In this document: positions 1 to 13,772 of the stretch, piece after piece
How the letters are laid out: every line of letters begins with the position of its first letter
Numbering within the stretch: position 1 is the first letter of the stretch
From: Cellulomonas sp.
GTDB taxonomy: Bacteria > Actinomycetota > Actinomycetes > Actinomycetales > Cellulomonadaceae
Length of the DNA stretch: 64,000 nt
Direction: 5' to 3'
NCBI RefSeq assembly: GCF_015234515.1
Contig: NZ_JADGMY010000002.1
Span: 1 to 64,000 of the forward strand
Made by a program: the position numbers and the translations under genes
Notes under the pieces: model-generated
The model's database searches: none
What the model was told of the DNA's origin: nothing
What the model saw: only the letters and a program-made list of their open reading frames with translations

Positions 1-64
1 GGGGTGACCGGATCGCACTCTCACGCCCGGCGGGGGTGACCGGATCGCACTCTCACGCCCGGGG
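1..64. repeat. 32-nt direct tandem repeat, two copies
   Basis: Two adjacent units (1-32 and 33-64) agree over their first 30 bases and differ only at the last two. The window edge may cut a longer array. The unit carries the core GGATCGCACTCTC, which recurs in inverse orientation near 45.4 kb (GAGAGTGCGATCC). It lies just downstream of the pflA stop codon. There are no spacers between copies, so it is not CRISPR. Function unknown. Confidence 0.8.
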
Positions 65-75
65 GGCGGGGTCCG

Positions 76-960
76 TCAGAAGGTCGTCAGGCCGCGGGCG
101 CGGAAGACGTCGCGGACGGACTCGGTGGTCTCGTGCGACGGGGGCTCGGTGTCCTCGAGCTCGTAGCGCATGCCCAGGTCGGCCCACTTGTCGCGGCCCA
201 TCTGGTGGAACGGCAGCACCTCGACGCGCTCGACGGCCTCACCGAGAGAGGCGACGTAGTCGGCGACGGCGGTGACGTTCTCCGGGGCGTCCGTCAGGCC
301 GGGAACCAGCACGAACCGGATCCACATGCGGTTGCCGCGCGCGGCCAGACGCCGGCCGAAGTCGAGGGTGGGCTGCAGCTCGCGCCCCGTGGTCCGCTTG
401 TACGTCTCGGGGAGGCCGGACTTCACATCGAGCAGGACCAGGTCGACGTCGTCGAGCATCTCGTCGGTGGCCTGGGCGCCGAGGTACCCGGACGTGTCGA
501 GCGCGACGGGCACGTCCATGGCGGCCGCGCCGCGCACCAGGCGCCGGACGAACGCCGGCTGCATGAGCGGCTCACCGCCCGAGATCGTGATGCCGCCGCC
601 CGTCGCCTTGAAGACACCGCGGTAGCGGGCGATGCGGGTGAGGAGCTCGTCGGCGGCGACGTCGGTCCCCCGGCGCATCTCCATCGTGTCGGGGTTGTGG
701 CAGTACAGGCACCGCAGCGGGCACCCGGACAGGAAGACCGTCAGGCGCGTGCCCGGACCGTCCACCGCGGTGACGAGCTCCCAGGAGTGGACGGAGCCCA
801 GGCGCCCCTCACGGACGGCCGCGAGGCGCTCGCTGCGCTCGGCGTCCGTCGTCTCGAGCCCTGCGGTCCCGTGACCCTGCGTGCGCGTGTGCGACCCGCC
901 GACGAGCGGCAGACCGAGCGGCACGACCGGTGCCCCGGTCTGCTCGGTGGTGCTGGTCAT
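76..960 (-). CDS. pflA: Pyruvate formate-lyase activating enzyme (radical SAM)
   Basis: A 294-residue radical-SAM glycyl-radical activase. It uses S-adenosylmethionine and a [4Fe-4S] cluster to abstract a hydrogen from the glycine of PflB, switching the lyase on under anoxia. The cluster motif CxxxCxxC is at C80, C84 and C87 (GCPLRCLYCHN), followed by the GGE motif at about 128-130. The N-terminus is about 50 residues longer than in E. coli PflA and looks unstructured, so an internal start is possible. A GAGG Shine-Dalgarno sits 5 nt before the chosen ATG. The gene lies directly downstream of pflB on the same strand, separated by a strong hairpin. It needs Fe-S assembly, and the Suf operon is in this window. 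Confidence 0.95.
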   Translation of the reverse strand: MTSTTEQTGAPVVPLGLPLVGGSHTRTQGHGTAGLETTDAERSERLAAVREGRLGSVHSWELVTAVDGPGTRLTVFLSGCPLRCLYCHNPDTMEMRRGTDVAADELLTRIARYRGVFKATGGGITISGGEPLMQPAFVRRLVRGAAAMDVPVALDTSGYLGAQATDEMLDDVDLVLLDVKSGLPETYKRTTGRELQPTLDFGRRLAARGNRMWIRFVLVPGLTDAPENVTAVADYVASLGEAVERVEVLPFHQMGRDKWADLGMRYELEDTEPPSHETTESVRDVFRARGLTTF

Positions 961-995
961 CGTCGCCTCGCCCGTGTCGGTGGTGCAGGGTGCGG

Positions 996-1032
996 ACGCC
1001 CGGCCCGGCGGGGGTACCGCCGGGCCGGGCGT
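996..1032 (-). terminator. Intercistronic hairpin between pflB and pflA
   Basis: A perfect 16-bp inverted repeat (996-1011 with 1017-1032) encloses a 5-nt loop. It begins 5 nt after the pflB stop codon. It could be a terminator or attenuator that makes pflA less abundant than pflB, or an mRNA-stabilising 3' end. There is no T-tract, as is usual in such GC-rich genomes. Confidence 0.65.
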
Positions 1033-1037
1033 GTGGG

Positions 1038-3308
1038 TCAGACCCCGCCGTGGAACGTGCGGGACAGCACGTCCAGCTGCTGCTCACGGGTCAGCCGCAC
1101 GAAGTTCACGGCGTAGCCCGAGACGCGGATCGTCAGCTGGGGGTAGTTCTCGGGGTGCTCCATGGCGTCCACGAGCGTCTCGCGGTTCAGCACGTTGACG
1201 TTCATGTGGTACCCGGCGGACAGCACGTACGCGTCCAGCAGACCGACCAGGTTGGTCACCTGCTCGTCCGGCGTCCGGCCGAGCCCGGAGGGCACGATCG
1301 ACGAGGTGAGCGAGATGCCGTCCTGCGCCTCGGAGTACGGCAGCTTGGCGACCGACAGCGCGGAGGCCAGCATGCCGTGCGTGTCACGGCCGTTCATCGG
1401 GTTGGCACCCGGGGCGAAGGGCTCGCCGAGCTTGCGCCCGTCGGGGGTCGATCCGGTGTTCTTGCCGTACACGACGTTCGACGTGATCGTCAGCACCGAC
1501 TGCGTGTGCAGCGCGTTGCGGTAGGTGGGCACCGCACGGATCTTCTCCATGAAGCGTCGCACGAGCCACACCGCGATGTCGTCGACCCGGTCGTCGTCGT
1601 TGCCGTACGTCGGGAAGTCGCCCTCGATCGCGTACTCGGTGATGAGGCCGTCCGCGGTCCGCAGGGGCGTGACCTTGGCGTACTTCATCGCCGACAGCGA
1701 GTCCGCGACGACCGACAGACCGGCGATGCCGCAGGCCAGCGTCCGCAGCACGGTGCGGTCGTGCAGCGCCATCTCGATGCGCTCGTACGCGTACTTGTCG
1801 TGCATGTAGTGCACGCAGTTCAGCGCGTCGACGTACGTCTCGGCCAGCCAGTCGAGCGTCTTGTCGAACTTGGCGAGCACGTCGTCGTAGTCGAGCACGT
1901 CGCCCTCGACGGGCGCGCTGACCGGGGCGACCTGCTTGCCGGTGATCTCGTCACGGCCGCCGTTGATGGCGTAGAGCAGCGCCTTGGCGATGTTGACGCG
2001 GGCACCGAAGAACTGCATCTGCTTGCCGACCCGCATCGGGGACACGCAGCACGCGATGGCCGCGTCGTCGCCCCAGGAGGCGCGGATGAGCTCGTCGGAC
2101 TCGTACTGCACGGCCGACGTGTCGATCGACACCTGGGCGCAGTACCGCTTGAAGCCCTCGGGCAGGCGCTCGCTCCAGAACACGGTCATGTTCGGCTCGG
2201 GTGCCGGGCCCAGGTTGTACAGCGTCTGCAGGAAGCGGAACGACGTGCGAGTGACGAGCGGACGCCCGTCCTCACCGATGCCGCCGATGGACTCGGTCAC
2301 CCAGGTCGGGTCGCCCGAGAACAGCTGGTCGTACTCCGGCGTGCGCAGGAACCGCACGATGCGCAGCTTGATGACGAAGTCGTCGATGATCTCCTGCGCG
2401 GCCGACTCGTCGAGGACACCGGCCTCGATGTCACGCTGCAGGTACACGTCGAGGAAGGTCGAGGTGCGGCCCAGCGACATCGCGGCGCCGTTCTGCTCCT
2501 TCACCGCGGCCAGGTACCCGAAGTACAGCCACTGCACGGCCTCGCGGGCGTTCGCCGCGGGCTGCGAGATGTCGTAGCCGTAGGACGCCGCCATCGTCTT
2601 GAGCTCGCCCAGCGCGCGGATCTGCTCGGAGAGCTCCTCGCGGTCGCGGATGACCTCCTCGACGGAGCGCTCCATGTCGAGCGACGCCTTCTCGAGCTTC
2701 TTCGCGGCGATGAGCTGGTCGACGCCGTACAGCGCGACGCGGCGGTAGTCACCGATGATGCGACCGCGGCCGTACGCGTCCGGCAGTCCCGTGATGATGT
2801 GGGACGAGCGCGCGGCGCGGACGTTCGGCGGGTACACGTCGAAGACCCCGTCGTTGTGGGTCTTGCGGTACTTGGTGTAGATGTCGACGATCTCCTGCGG
2901 CGCCTCGTACCCGTAGGTCTCGAGCGAGGTCTGCACCATCCGCCAACCACCGTTGGGCATGATCGCGCGCTTCAGCGGGGCGTCGGTCTGCAGGCCGACG
3001 ATGACCTCGTTGGTCTCGTCGATGTAGCCGGGGGCGTGCGACGTGATGGTCGAGGGGGTCGTCGCGTCGACGTCGTAGACGCCCTTCTCGCGCTCCTCGG
3101 GGAACATCTCCGAGAGCGTGGCCCAGATGCCCGTGGTGCGGGCCGTGGGGCCGGCGAGGAAGCTCGCGTCACCCTCGTAGGGCGTGTAGTTGCGCTGGAT
3201 GAAGTCGCGGACGTCGACGTGGTCGGTCCACGGTCCGGTGACGAAGCCCTCCCAGGCCGCCGGTACGGCAATGTCGCTGCGGTCGCTGGGTACGGCGGTG
3301 ATGGACAT
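1038..3308 (-). CDS. pflB: Formate C-acetyltransferase (pyruvate formate-lyase)
   Basis: A 756-residue glycyl-radical enzyme converting pyruvate and CoA to acetyl-CoA and formate in fermentative metabolism. The paired catalytic cysteines are C420-C421 in IACCVSPM. The radical glycine is about G731 in RVSGYAV, 25 residues from the C-terminus, as in the family. The ATG at 3308 (MSITAVPSD) was chosen over an upstream in-frame start because AGGGAG lies 8 nt before it. The partner activase pflA follows on the same strand. The presence of the pair suggests facultative anaerobic growth. The 124-nt upstream gap is less GC-rich than its surroundings and presumably holds the promoter, but I could not identify an oxygen-responsive operator. 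Confidence 0.97.
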   Translation of the reverse strand: MSITAVPSDRSDIAVPAAWEGFVTGPWTDHVDVRDFIQRNYTPYEGDASFLAGPTARTTGIWATLSEMFPEEREKGVYDVDATTPSTITSHAPGYIDETNEVIVGLQTDAPLKRAIMPNGGWRMVQTSLETYGYEAPQEIVDIYTKYRKTHNDGVFDVYPPNVRAARSSHIITGLPDAYGRGRIIGDYRRVALYGVDQLIAAKKLEKASLDMERSVEEVIRDREELSEQIRALGELKTMAASYGYDISQPAANAREAVQWLYFGYLAAVKEQNGAAMSLGRTSTFLDVYLQRDIEAGVLDESAAQEIIDDFVIKLRIVRFLRTPEYDQLFSGDPTWVTESIGGIGEDGRPLVTRTSFRFLQTLYNLGPAPEPNMTVFWSERLPEGFKRYCAQVSIDTSAVQYESDELIRASWGDDAAIACCVSPMRVGKQMQFFGARVNIAKALLYAINGGRDEITGKQVAPVSAPVEGDVLDYDDVLAKFDKTLDWLAETYVDALNCVHYMHDKYAYERIEMALHDRTVLRTLACGIAGLSVVADSLSAMKYAKVTPLRTADGLITEYAIEGDFPTYGNDDDRVDDIAVWLVRRFMEKIRAVPTYRNALHTQSVLTITSNVVYGKNTGSTPDGRKLGEPFAPGANPMNGRDTHGMLASALSVAKLPYSEAQDGISLTSSIVPSGLGRTPDEQVTNLVGLLDAYVLSAGYHMNVNVLNRETLVDAMEHPENYPQLTIRVSGYAVNFVRLTREQQLDVLSRTFHGGV

Positions 3309-3432
3309 CTGTATGTCTCCCTGGGGTCCGGGTCGATGTCTCAAACGCTACGGACCAAATGATGGGATGTCTTGGGACCTCTGTCCTCGCAGGCTCACCG
3401 CTGCAGTGACGCCTACCACACGCGCGCGCAGG

Positions 3433-5310
3433 TCAGCCGCGGGCGTGCAGCGCCGCGAGCACGTCGCCCGCCACGTCGTGCGGCCCCAGCCGCAGCTCGT
3501 CGACGATCTCGGCCGGCGACGCGTGGTCGAGGAACCGCGCGGGGATGCCGAACGACTGCACGGTCGCGCCGACGTTCGCCTCGCGAGCACGCTGCGCCAG
3601 CAACGAGCCGATGCCGCCGTCGACCAGCCCGTCCTCGAGCGTCACGACGTGGTCGTGCTCACCGACGAGCTTCACGAGCGCCGCGGGGATCGGCAGCGCC
3701 CACCGGGGGTCGACGACCGTGACCGCCGCACCGTGCGCGGCGACCAGCTCGCCGACCGCGAGGGCAGTGCGAACCATCGAGCCGATCCCGACGACGAGGA
3801 CACGACTCCCCTCGCCGTCGTGCCGCACGAGCACGTCGACGCCGTCGACGTCCTCCAGCGCGGGGATCGGGTCCCCCATCGTCCCCTTGGGGTACCGGAC
3901 GACCGTGGGGGCGTCGTCGACGTCGACGGCCTGCCGCAGCGCGGCGCGGAGCGTCGGCTCGTCGCGCGGCGCGGCCAGGTGGAGGCCCGGGACGATCGAC
4001 AGCATCGCGAGGTCCCACATGCCGTTGTGGCTGGCCCCGTCGTCACCCGTGATGCCCGCCCTGTCCAGGACGAACGTGACGCCGGCACGGTGCAGCGCGA
4101 CGTCCATGAGGACCTGGTCGAACGCACGGTTCAGGAAGGTCGCGTAGACCGCGACGACGGGGTGGAGCCCCGCGAACGCCATCCCCGCGGCCGACGTCGC
4201 CGCATGCTGCTCGGCGATCCCGACGTCGAACACGCGCTCGGGGAACTCGGCGGCGAACGGCGCAAGGCCCACCGGCTGGAGCATGGCCGCCGTGATGGCC
4301 ACCACGTCCGGCCGGCGGCGGCCGATGCGGACGATCTCGTCCGCGAACACGCTGGTCCACCCGAACCGCGAGGGCGCGAGCGGCAGACCCGTCTCGGGGT
4401 GGATCTTGCCGACGGCGTGGAACCGGTCCGCGACGTCCTGCTCGGCCGGCGTGTAGCCGCGGCCCTTCTCGGTGATGACGTGCACGATCACGGGTCCGCC
4501 GTACGCCCGCGCGCGGCGCAGGGCGTGCTCCACGGCCTGCTCGTCGTGCCCGTCGACAGGGCCGACGTACTTCAGGCCGAGGTCCTCGAACATGCCCTGC
4601 GGCGCGACGACGTCCTTGATGCCCTTCTTCAGGCCGTGCAGCGCCTCGTACGCCAGCCGTCCGGGCGGGCCCGAGCGCCGCAGCGTCGTCTTGCCCCACG
4701 TGAGCACCGACTCGTAGCCCTGCGTCGTGCGCAGCGTGTCGAGGTGCTGCGCGAGGCCGCCGATCGTGGGGGCGTAGGACCGGCCGTTGTCGTTGACGAC
4801 GATGACCAGGCGGCGGTCCACCCCGGCGGCGATGTTGTTGAGGGCCTCCCAGGCCATCCCCCCGGTGAGGGCGCCGTCACCGATCACCGCGACGGTGTGG
4901 CGGTCGCTCTCACCACGCAGCTGGCGCCCCTTCGCGATGCCGTCCGCCCAGGACAGCGCCGTCGACGCGTGGGAGTTCTCGACCACGTCGTGCTCGGACT
5001 CCGCCCGGCTCGGGTAGCCCGACATCCCGCCGCGCCGACGCAGCTCCGAGAAGTCCCGCCGCCCGGTCAGCATCTTGTGCACGTAGGCCTGGTGCCCGGT
5101 GTCGAACACGATCGTGTCGCGCGGGGAGTCGAACACGCGGTGCAGCGCGATGGACAGCTCGACGACGCCGAGGTTCGGACCGAGGTGACCCCCGGTGCGC
5201 GAGACCTGGTCCACGAGGAAGGCGCGGATCTCGTCCGCGAGCTCACGGACCTCGAGCGTCGTGAGCCGACGCACGTCCTGCGGTGACGAGATGCGGTCGA
5301 GCAGCCCCAC
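3433..5310 (-). CDS. dxs: 1-deoxy-D-xylulose-5-phosphate synthase
   Basis: A 625-residue thiamine-diphosphate enzyme condensing pyruvate and glyceraldehyde 3-phosphate, the first step of the MEP isoprenoid pathway. The TPP motif runs from GDGALTGG (about residue 144) to VVNDN (about 175). The C-terminal transketolase-like domains are complete. The start is GTG at 5310 with GGGAGG 5 nt upstream; the longer in-frame reading overlaps DUF4126 and is rejected. A TAGAGT -10 box at 5370-5375 lies about 60 nt upstream and overlaps the stop codon of DUF4126. In M. tuberculosis the orthologue dxs1 sits in the same neighbourhood as trmA, ceoB-ceoC and dut. Confidence 0.97.
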   Translation of the reverse strand: MGLLDRISSPQDVRRLTTLEVRELADEIRAFLVDQVSRTGGHLGPNLGVVELSIALHRVFDSPRDTIVFDTGHQAYVHKMLTGRRDFSELRRRGGMSGYPSRAESEHDVVENSHASTALSWADGIAKGRQLRGESDRHTVAVIGDGALTGGMAWEALNNIAAGVDRRLVIVVNDNGRSYAPTIGGLAQHLDTLRTTQGYESVLTWGKTTLRRSGPPGRLAYEALHGLKKGIKDVVAPQGMFEDLGLKYVGPVDGHDEQAVEHALRRARAYGGPVIVHVITEKGRGYTPAEQDVADRFHAVGKIHPETGLPLAPSRFGWTSVFADEIVRIGRRRPDVVAITAAMLQPVGLAPFAAEFPERVFDVGIAEQHAATSAAGMAFAGLHPVVAVYATFLNRAFDQVLMDVALHRAGVTFVLDRAGITGDDGASHNGMWDLAMLSIVPGLHLAAPRDEPTLRAALRQAVDVDDAPTVVRYPKGTMGDPIPALEDVDGVDVLVRHDGEGSRVLVVGIGSMVRTALAVGELVAAHGAAVTVVDPRWALPIPAALVKLVGEHDHVVTLEDGLVDGGIGSLLAQRAREANVGATVQSFGIPARFLDHASPAEIVDELRLGPHDVAGDVLAALHARG

Positions 5311-5369
5311 GTGGGCCTCCCTGTCGTGCCGGGTCCGTCCGGCGGTGTCCCGGCGGTTCCGGACGTCCC

Positions 5370-5375
5370 ACTCTA
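5370..5375 (-). promoter_or_regulatory. Candidate dxs -10 box (TAGAGT)
   Basis: The hexamer TAGAGT on the minus strand matches the TANNNT consensus and would give a 5' leader of about 50 nt ending in the GGGAGG ribosome site. It shares bases with the TAG stop codon of the upstream DUF4126 gene. No clear -35 was recognised. Confidence 0.45.
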
Positions 5376-5981
5376 GATCCCGGGCAGCGGTCCGTCCTGC
5401 CGCGTCCGCGGCGGACGTCGCGCCCGCCACCGTCGCCGCAGCACCACCAGACCCCAGACGGCCAGGGCCAGCACCAGCAGCACGAGCAGCGGCAGGAACA
5501 CGGCGATCAGGCTCAGCCCGACCGCCGCGCCGTCCTCGAGGGTCGACACGACGGGCGCGCCGAGCCCGCCCGTGCCCGCGTTGACCACCGGCCGGGCAGC
5601 CGCCTTGCCCGCGTGCACGATCCCGGCGACCACGACCCCCGCGAGGATGGGCAGCCAGGGGTTGTCCTGGACCCACGACGACGCCTCGAGCTCCTCGGCG
5701 GCGGACGTCGCGGCGAACACGATCCCGCCGGTCGCCGGCCGGATGAACGTCTGCACCGCGTCGTTGACGGTGTCGACCGCGGGCACCTTGTCGAGCACGA
5801 CGTCGGCCAGCAGCAGGACTGCGCCGACGCCGATGGCCCACCAGCTCTCCATCCAGGCGAGACCCGACGGCAGCGTCACCAGGTCGGTGAACCGGGCGAG
5901 CAGCGCGACGACCAGGAACGGGATGTACGCGTTGAGGCCCGCCGCGGCCGACAGGCCGATACCGGTGAGCGCCACGAGCAT
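5373..5981 (-). CDS. DUF4126 family membrane protein
   Basis: A 202-residue hydrophobic protein with four to five predicted membrane segments. It starts with a short helix ([21 protein letters not shown]) and has a charged loop around residues 60-80 ([12 protein letters not shown]), typical of DUF4126. No biochemical role is established. It is divergent from guaB1 and lies immediately upstream of dxs on the same strand. A TAGTGT -10 box ends 7 nt before the ATG, so the mRNA is probably leaderless. Confidence 0.8.
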   Translation of the reverse strand: MLVALTGIGLSAAAGLNAYIPFLVVALLARFTDLVTLPSGLAWMESWWAIGVGAVLLLADVVLDKVPAVDTVNDAVQTFIRPATGGIVFAATSAAEELEASSWVQDNPWLPILAGVVVAGIVHAGKAAARPVVNAGTGGLGAPVVSTLEDGAAVGLSLIAVFLPLLVLLVLALAVWGLVVLRRRWRARRPPRTRQDGPLPGI

Positions 5982-5988
5982 GCGCGCG

Positions 5989-5994
5989 ACACTA
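5989..5994 (-). promoter_or_regulatory. -10 box of DUF4126 (TAGTGT), leaderless
   Basis: TAGTGT on the minus strand is followed by 7 nt and then the ATG at 5981. Transcription would start at or next to the start codon. There is no Shine-Dalgarno in the gap. Confidence 0.55.
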
Positions 5995-6042
5995 CCGGTG
6001 CCGGGCGGTGCACCGCTGGGTGGCCCGGCGAGGCCCGCTCGT

Positions 6043-6048
6043 TAGGAT
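6043..6048 (+). promoter_or_regulatory. -10 box of guaB1 operon (TAGGAT)
   Basis: TAGGAT precedes a short leader that contains AAAGGGG, 7 nt before the ATG of guaB1. This promoter is therefore leadered, unlike its divergent neighbour only about 50 nt away. Confidence 0.5.
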
Positions 6049-6050
6049 GA

Positions 6051-8229
<2,179 letters not shown>

Positions 8230-8233
<4 letters not shown>

Positions 8234-8910
8234 CACCCCCGGCCGTCGAGGACGCGCGCGCCGACCTGGTCCGCGTCGCACGCGAGGGCGTCACCTGGCC
8301 GGGCGTCCCCCTCCGGCCCGGTGACGGCACCCCGCCTGCGCGGCGCTCGGCGGTGCTCGTGCTCTTCGGTGTGCTCGACGCGGTGCCGGCGCACGGTGAC
8401 ACGCTCCCGGTGCCGGCCGAGCTCGACGTGCTGCTGCACCGACGGGCCGCGACCCTGGCCCACCACCCGGGGCAGGTGGCGTTCCCCGGTGGCGGCATCG
8501 ACCCCGAGGACGACGGACCGGTCGGCGCGGCGCTGCGCGAGGCGGTCGAGGAGACCGGGCTCGACCCGTACGGCGTCGACGTGCTCGGCACGCTCGCCGA
8601 CGTCCCGGTGCCGGTGAGCGACAACCTCGTCACGCCGGTCCTCGCCTGGTGGTCCGTGCCGTCCCGCGTCGTCGCGGTGGACCACCGCGAGGCGGTGGAC
8701 GTCTTCCGGGCCCCCGTGGCCGACCTCGTCGACCCCGCCCGCCGCGGCGTCGTCGTGCACCCCGCCGGCCGTGGCCGGGTGCGGACGCCCGCGTTCACGC
8801 TGGACGGCGGCGTCGTGGTGTGGGGCTTCACGGCCCTCGTCCTGTCGGGTGTGCTCGACGCGGCGGGCTGGTCGGTCCCGTGGGACCACTCGCGCACCGT
8901 CGTCCCCTGA
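8230..8910 (+). CDS. NUDIX hydrolase, CoA-pyrophosphatase type
   Basis: A 226-residue NUDIX protein. The box reads GGGIDPEDD...REAVEETGL and is preceded by HHPGQVAFPGG, the extended signature of the UPF0035/CoA pyrophosphatase (NudL/PCD1) subgroup. Such enzymes cleave CoA or its oxidised forms to 3',5'-ADP and phosphopantetheine. The GTG start overlaps the amidotransferase stop (GTGA), making it the last gene of the guaB1 operon. Substrate choice is by family only. Confidence 0.88.
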
Positions 8911-8919
8911 TGCAGCGCC

Positions 8920-9099
8920 TCAGCCGCGCCCGGTGAGGTCGACGGCGTGGACCTGCGCCTTGACCGACAGCTCGGCGGCCTTGAACGCGTGCTGCTGCGT
9001 CATGGCGTTCTCGGTCCGGTTCAGGCAGTCGAGGACCAGCTCGCCGAAGTACGGGTAGCCCACCTCGCCCGTCAGGTGGCCGGCGGTCTCCTGCTCGCC
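8920..9099 (-). pseudogene. C-terminal remnant of a Gfo/Idh/MocA-like dehydrogenase
   Basis: On the minus strand, about 59 codons run to a stop at 8920 with protein-like composition, including GYPYFGELVLDCL, RTENAMTQ and HAFKAAELSVKAQ. This resembles the C-terminal end of sugar or inositol dehydrogenases of the Gfo/Idh/MocA superfamily, recognised from memory and not searched. There is no start codon or upstream domain: the frame loses protein character at about 9100, exactly where a LacI-family remnant begins on the other strand. I read it as the tail of a deleted catabolic gene. Confidence 0.5.
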
Positions 9100-9104
9100 G
9101 TTCG

Positions 9105-9652
9105 CGCATCGAGACCCGCAGCGAGCGCGTCCTCGAGCTCGCGAGGTCAGGTCAGTTCGAGGGGGTCGTGTCCTTCACCCCGCTCCTGCCCACCGTCGAG
9201 CAGGACGCACCGGCCGGCGTCCCCGTCACGGTGTCCGAGACGTTCGACGACGAGATGCACGCCGCCGGGAGCTCGGCGTCGTCGAGGGCGACTGGTCCGG
9301 CCGCGCGGGCCTCGACGCGATCAGGTCGTTGCCCCAGGACGCACCACCCCTCGCCGTCATCGCGAGCAACGACCTCGTCGCCGTCGGGGTGATGCGCGGT
9401 GCCGCCGAGCGCGGTTGGTCCGTCCCGGGGGACGTCAGCGTCACCGGGTGGGACAACGCCGACGTCGGGCCCTACCTGACACCGTCCCTCACCACCGTCG
9501 ACACCGACCGCGCCGAGGCCGGACGGCGCGCGATGCGGCAGCTCGTCGCCGCGCTGAACCAGGAGCCCGCGCCCGACGGCCTGCCCCCGCTCACCACCAT
9601 CGTCTGGCGGGAGTCCACCGCCCCGCCCGCGGCCCGGACCGCGCGGCCATGA
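9105..9652 (+). pseudogene. Broken LacI-family transcriptional regulator (C-terminal pieces, frameshift and internal deletion)
   Basis: Plus-strand pieces of a LacI/GalR sugar-binding domain. Frame 1 (9105 to about 9268) reads RVLELARSGQFEGVVSFTPL then VTVSETFDDEM. The rest (about 9269-9652) is in another frame: ELGVVEGDWSGRAG, IASNDLVAVGVMRGAAERGW, DVSVTGWDNADVGPYLTPSL, ending at a TGA. The DNA-binding domain and the first part of the effector domain are missing. About 40-50 residues are also lost at the frame change, judged from family architecture. No functional start exists. Confidence 0.75.
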
Positions 9653-9654
9653 CG

Positions 9655-9660
9655 TAGCGT
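9655..9660 (+). promoter_or_regulatory. -10 box of the phosphotransferase gene (TAGCGT), leaderless
   Basis: TAGCGT ends 6 nt before the GTG at 9667, with no ribosome site between them. This is the leaderless arrangement seen repeatedly in the window. It lies immediately after the LacI remnant's stop. Confidence 0.55.
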
Positions 9661-9666
9661 CGCCCC

Positions 9667-10563
9667 GTGACGACGCCCCCGCTGCCTCGCCATCCGAAGA
9701 TCGAGGTCGACGTCGACGCGCACCTCGCCCACGCGCTGCTGGCCGAGCAGCACCCCGACCTCGCGCACCTCCCGCTGCACGGGCGCACGTTCGGCTGGGA
9801 CAACCTCACGTGGCGCCTGGGCGAGGACCTCGCGCTGCGGTTCCCCGTGCGGGAGATGTCGTCGACGCTCGTCGAGCGCGAGCAACGGTGGCTGCCGGTC
9901 CTCGCGGACCGCCTGCCGGTCCCCGTCCCCCGCCCCGTCCGCGACGGCCGCCCGGGGCTCGGCTACCCGTGGACGTGGAGCGTCGTGCCGTGGCTGCACG
10001 GCGCACCGGTGGCCGCGACGCCGGTCGCCGGGCGCACCGGCTGGGCGACGGAGCTCGCCGACGCGCTGGCCGCGATGCACCACCCCGCGCCGCCCGACGC
10101 CCCCACCAACCCGGTCCGCGGCGTCCCCCTGGCCGACCGGTACCCGGTGATGGTCGGACGCCTGACACCGGACGTGCCGCACGCCGACGCCCTGCGGGAG
10201 GCGCTCGACGCGGGCCTCGCCGCGCAGCGCTGGCACGGGGCCGCCGTGTGGGTCCACGGTGACCCGCACCCCGGGAACCTCGTGAGCCGCGACGGTCACC
10301 TGGCGGGGCTGCTGGACTTCGGGGACCTGTGCGCGGGCGACCCTGCCAGCGACCTCGCGACCGCGTGGATGACGTTCGACCCCGCCGGACGGGCGGCGTT
10401 CGTCGAGCGCACGCAGGCGGTCCACGCCTGGGACGACGCGACGTGGGTACGCGCACGCGCCTGGGCCGCGTCCTACGTGCCGGTGCTGCTCGCCCACCCC
10501 GACGAGTACCCGCTCATGGCGGCGGTCGGCCGGCACTGCGCCGCGCAGCTCGCCCACGACTGA
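9667..10563 (+). CDS. Aminoglycoside phosphotransferase (APH) family kinase-like protein
   Basis: A 298-residue protein of the APH/choline-kinase fold. The catalytic loop is WVHGDPHPGNLV (about 196-207) and the metal-binding DFG-like motif is LLDFGDLCAGDPASDLA. The N-lobe carries LALRFPVRE, whose Arg stands where the usual nucleotide-contacting Lys might be. Many members phosphorylate small metabolites and are not resistance enzymes, so resistance should not be assumed. It probably uses a leaderless mRNA. It is convergent with acnA, with a shared terminator between them. Confidence 0.85.
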   Translation: MTTPPLPRHPKIEVDVDAHLAHALLAEQHPDLAHLPLHGRTFGWDNLTWRLGEDLALRFPVREMSSTLVEREQRWLPVLADRLPVPVPRPVRDGRPGLGYPWTWSVVPWLHGAPVAATPVAGRTGWATELADALAAMHHPAPPDAPTNPVRGVPLADRYPVMVGRLTPDVPHADALREALDAGLAAQRWHGAAVWVHGDPHPGNLVSRDGHLAGLLDFGDLCAGDPASDLATAWMTFDPAGRAAFVERTQAVHAWDDATWVRARAWAASYVPVLLAHPDEYPLMAAVGRHCAAQLAHD

Positions 10564-10594
10564 GGCCCGACACGAGGACGCCCACGCACCGACG

Positions 10595-10631
10595 CGTGAG
10601 GGGCGCCCCGCCAGGCAGGGCGCCCCTCACG
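10595..10631. terminator. Bidirectional hairpin terminator between the APH-family gene and acnA
   Basis: A perfect 14-bp stem (10595-10608 with 10618-10631) and 9-nt loop lie in the 83-nt gap between two convergent genes, 32 nt after one stop and 16 nt after the other. It is well placed to end transcription from both sides. Confidence 0.8.
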
Positions 10632-10646
10632 TCGTGCGGTGGGTCG

Positions 10647-13460
<2,814 letters not shown>

Positions 13461-13659
13461 GGGTGCTCCTTCGCTGGCGGGTGCCCGGGCGTTACGAGGC
13501 CCGGCGTGTCCTGGGGGTGGCGTACGACCCAGCCTAGGACCGGGCGGTACGGCCGTGCCGCGGACGGCTGCGCCGGTCGTACCGGCGGAGCACCCGGAGG
13601 CGCTCGCTGCGTGCGGTGCGACGACGGCGACATGGCGTCCGGGCGTACCTCTGGACGAA

Positions 13660-13677
13660 TATCTTGATGTCGAGATA
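13660..13677. promoter_or_regulatory. Palindromic candidate operator in the acnA promoter
   Basis: TATCTTGATGTCGAGATA is an 18-bp near-perfect palindrome (TATCT-GA--TC-AGATA). It begins right after a TACCAT -10 box, so it covers the expected acnA transcription start. That position suits a repressor. The cognate regulator is not in the window and I cannot name it. Confidence 0.6.
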
Positions 13678-13678
13678 G

Positions 13679-13684
13679 ATGGTA
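13679..13684 (-). promoter_or_regulatory. acnA -10 box (TACCAT)
   Basis: TACCAT on the minus strand would start transcription near 13672, inside the palindrome, giving a leader of about 210 nt to the GTG at 13460. The -35 region is not recognisable. Confidence 0.4.
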
Positions 13685-13728
13685 CCGCGTCCCGCCCCGT
13701 GCGCGCACGCAGCGCCACGCCGCGCGGA

Positions 13729-13761
13729 CGGGCGGGGGCCGTCGGCGACCGCCCCCGCCCG
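13729..13761 (-). terminator. Terminator of the 58-residue protein gene
   Basis: A perfect 11-bp GC stem (13729-13739 with 13751-13761) with an 11-nt loop starts 12 nt past the stop codon of the small minus-strand gene at 13773. It separates this gene from the acnA promoter. Confidence 0.65.
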
Positions 13762-13772
13762 CGAGCAGGCCG

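Larger units (their letters stand above)
13461..13772. other. Intergenic region: acnA leader and promoter, small-gene terminator
   Basis: This 312-nt gap holds, on the minus strand, a TACCAT -10 box (13679-13684), the 18-bp palindrome (13660-13677) and about 200 nt of acnA leader. At its far end is the terminator hairpin of the small gene (13729-13761). I see no additional coding potential. The stretch around 13651-13684 is notably AT-richer than the rest. Confidence 0.6.

Noticed and set aside
1..64. Tandem repeat as a CRISPR array
   Set aside because: The units are directly adjacent with no spacers, and there are no cas genes in the window.
930..3362. 810-codon plus-strand open frame across pflA and pflB
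   Set aside because: It is Arg/Val/Asp-rich antisense of pflB with no recognisable motif; high GC leaves long open shadow frames.
3309..3432. FNR/CRP-like operator upstream of pflB
   Set aside because: The gap is AT-richer but holds no convincing TTGAT-N4-ATCAA or similar palindrome.
9667..10563. Antibiotic-resistance call for the APH-family protein
   Set aside because: The fold is shared by many metabolic kinases; no resistance-specific sequence feature or mobile context is visible.
13461..13718. 85-residue N-terminal extension of aconitase
   Set aside because: It is low-complexity Arg/Pro/Ala sequence containing the promoter palindrome; GTG 13460 has AAGGAG at proper spacing.
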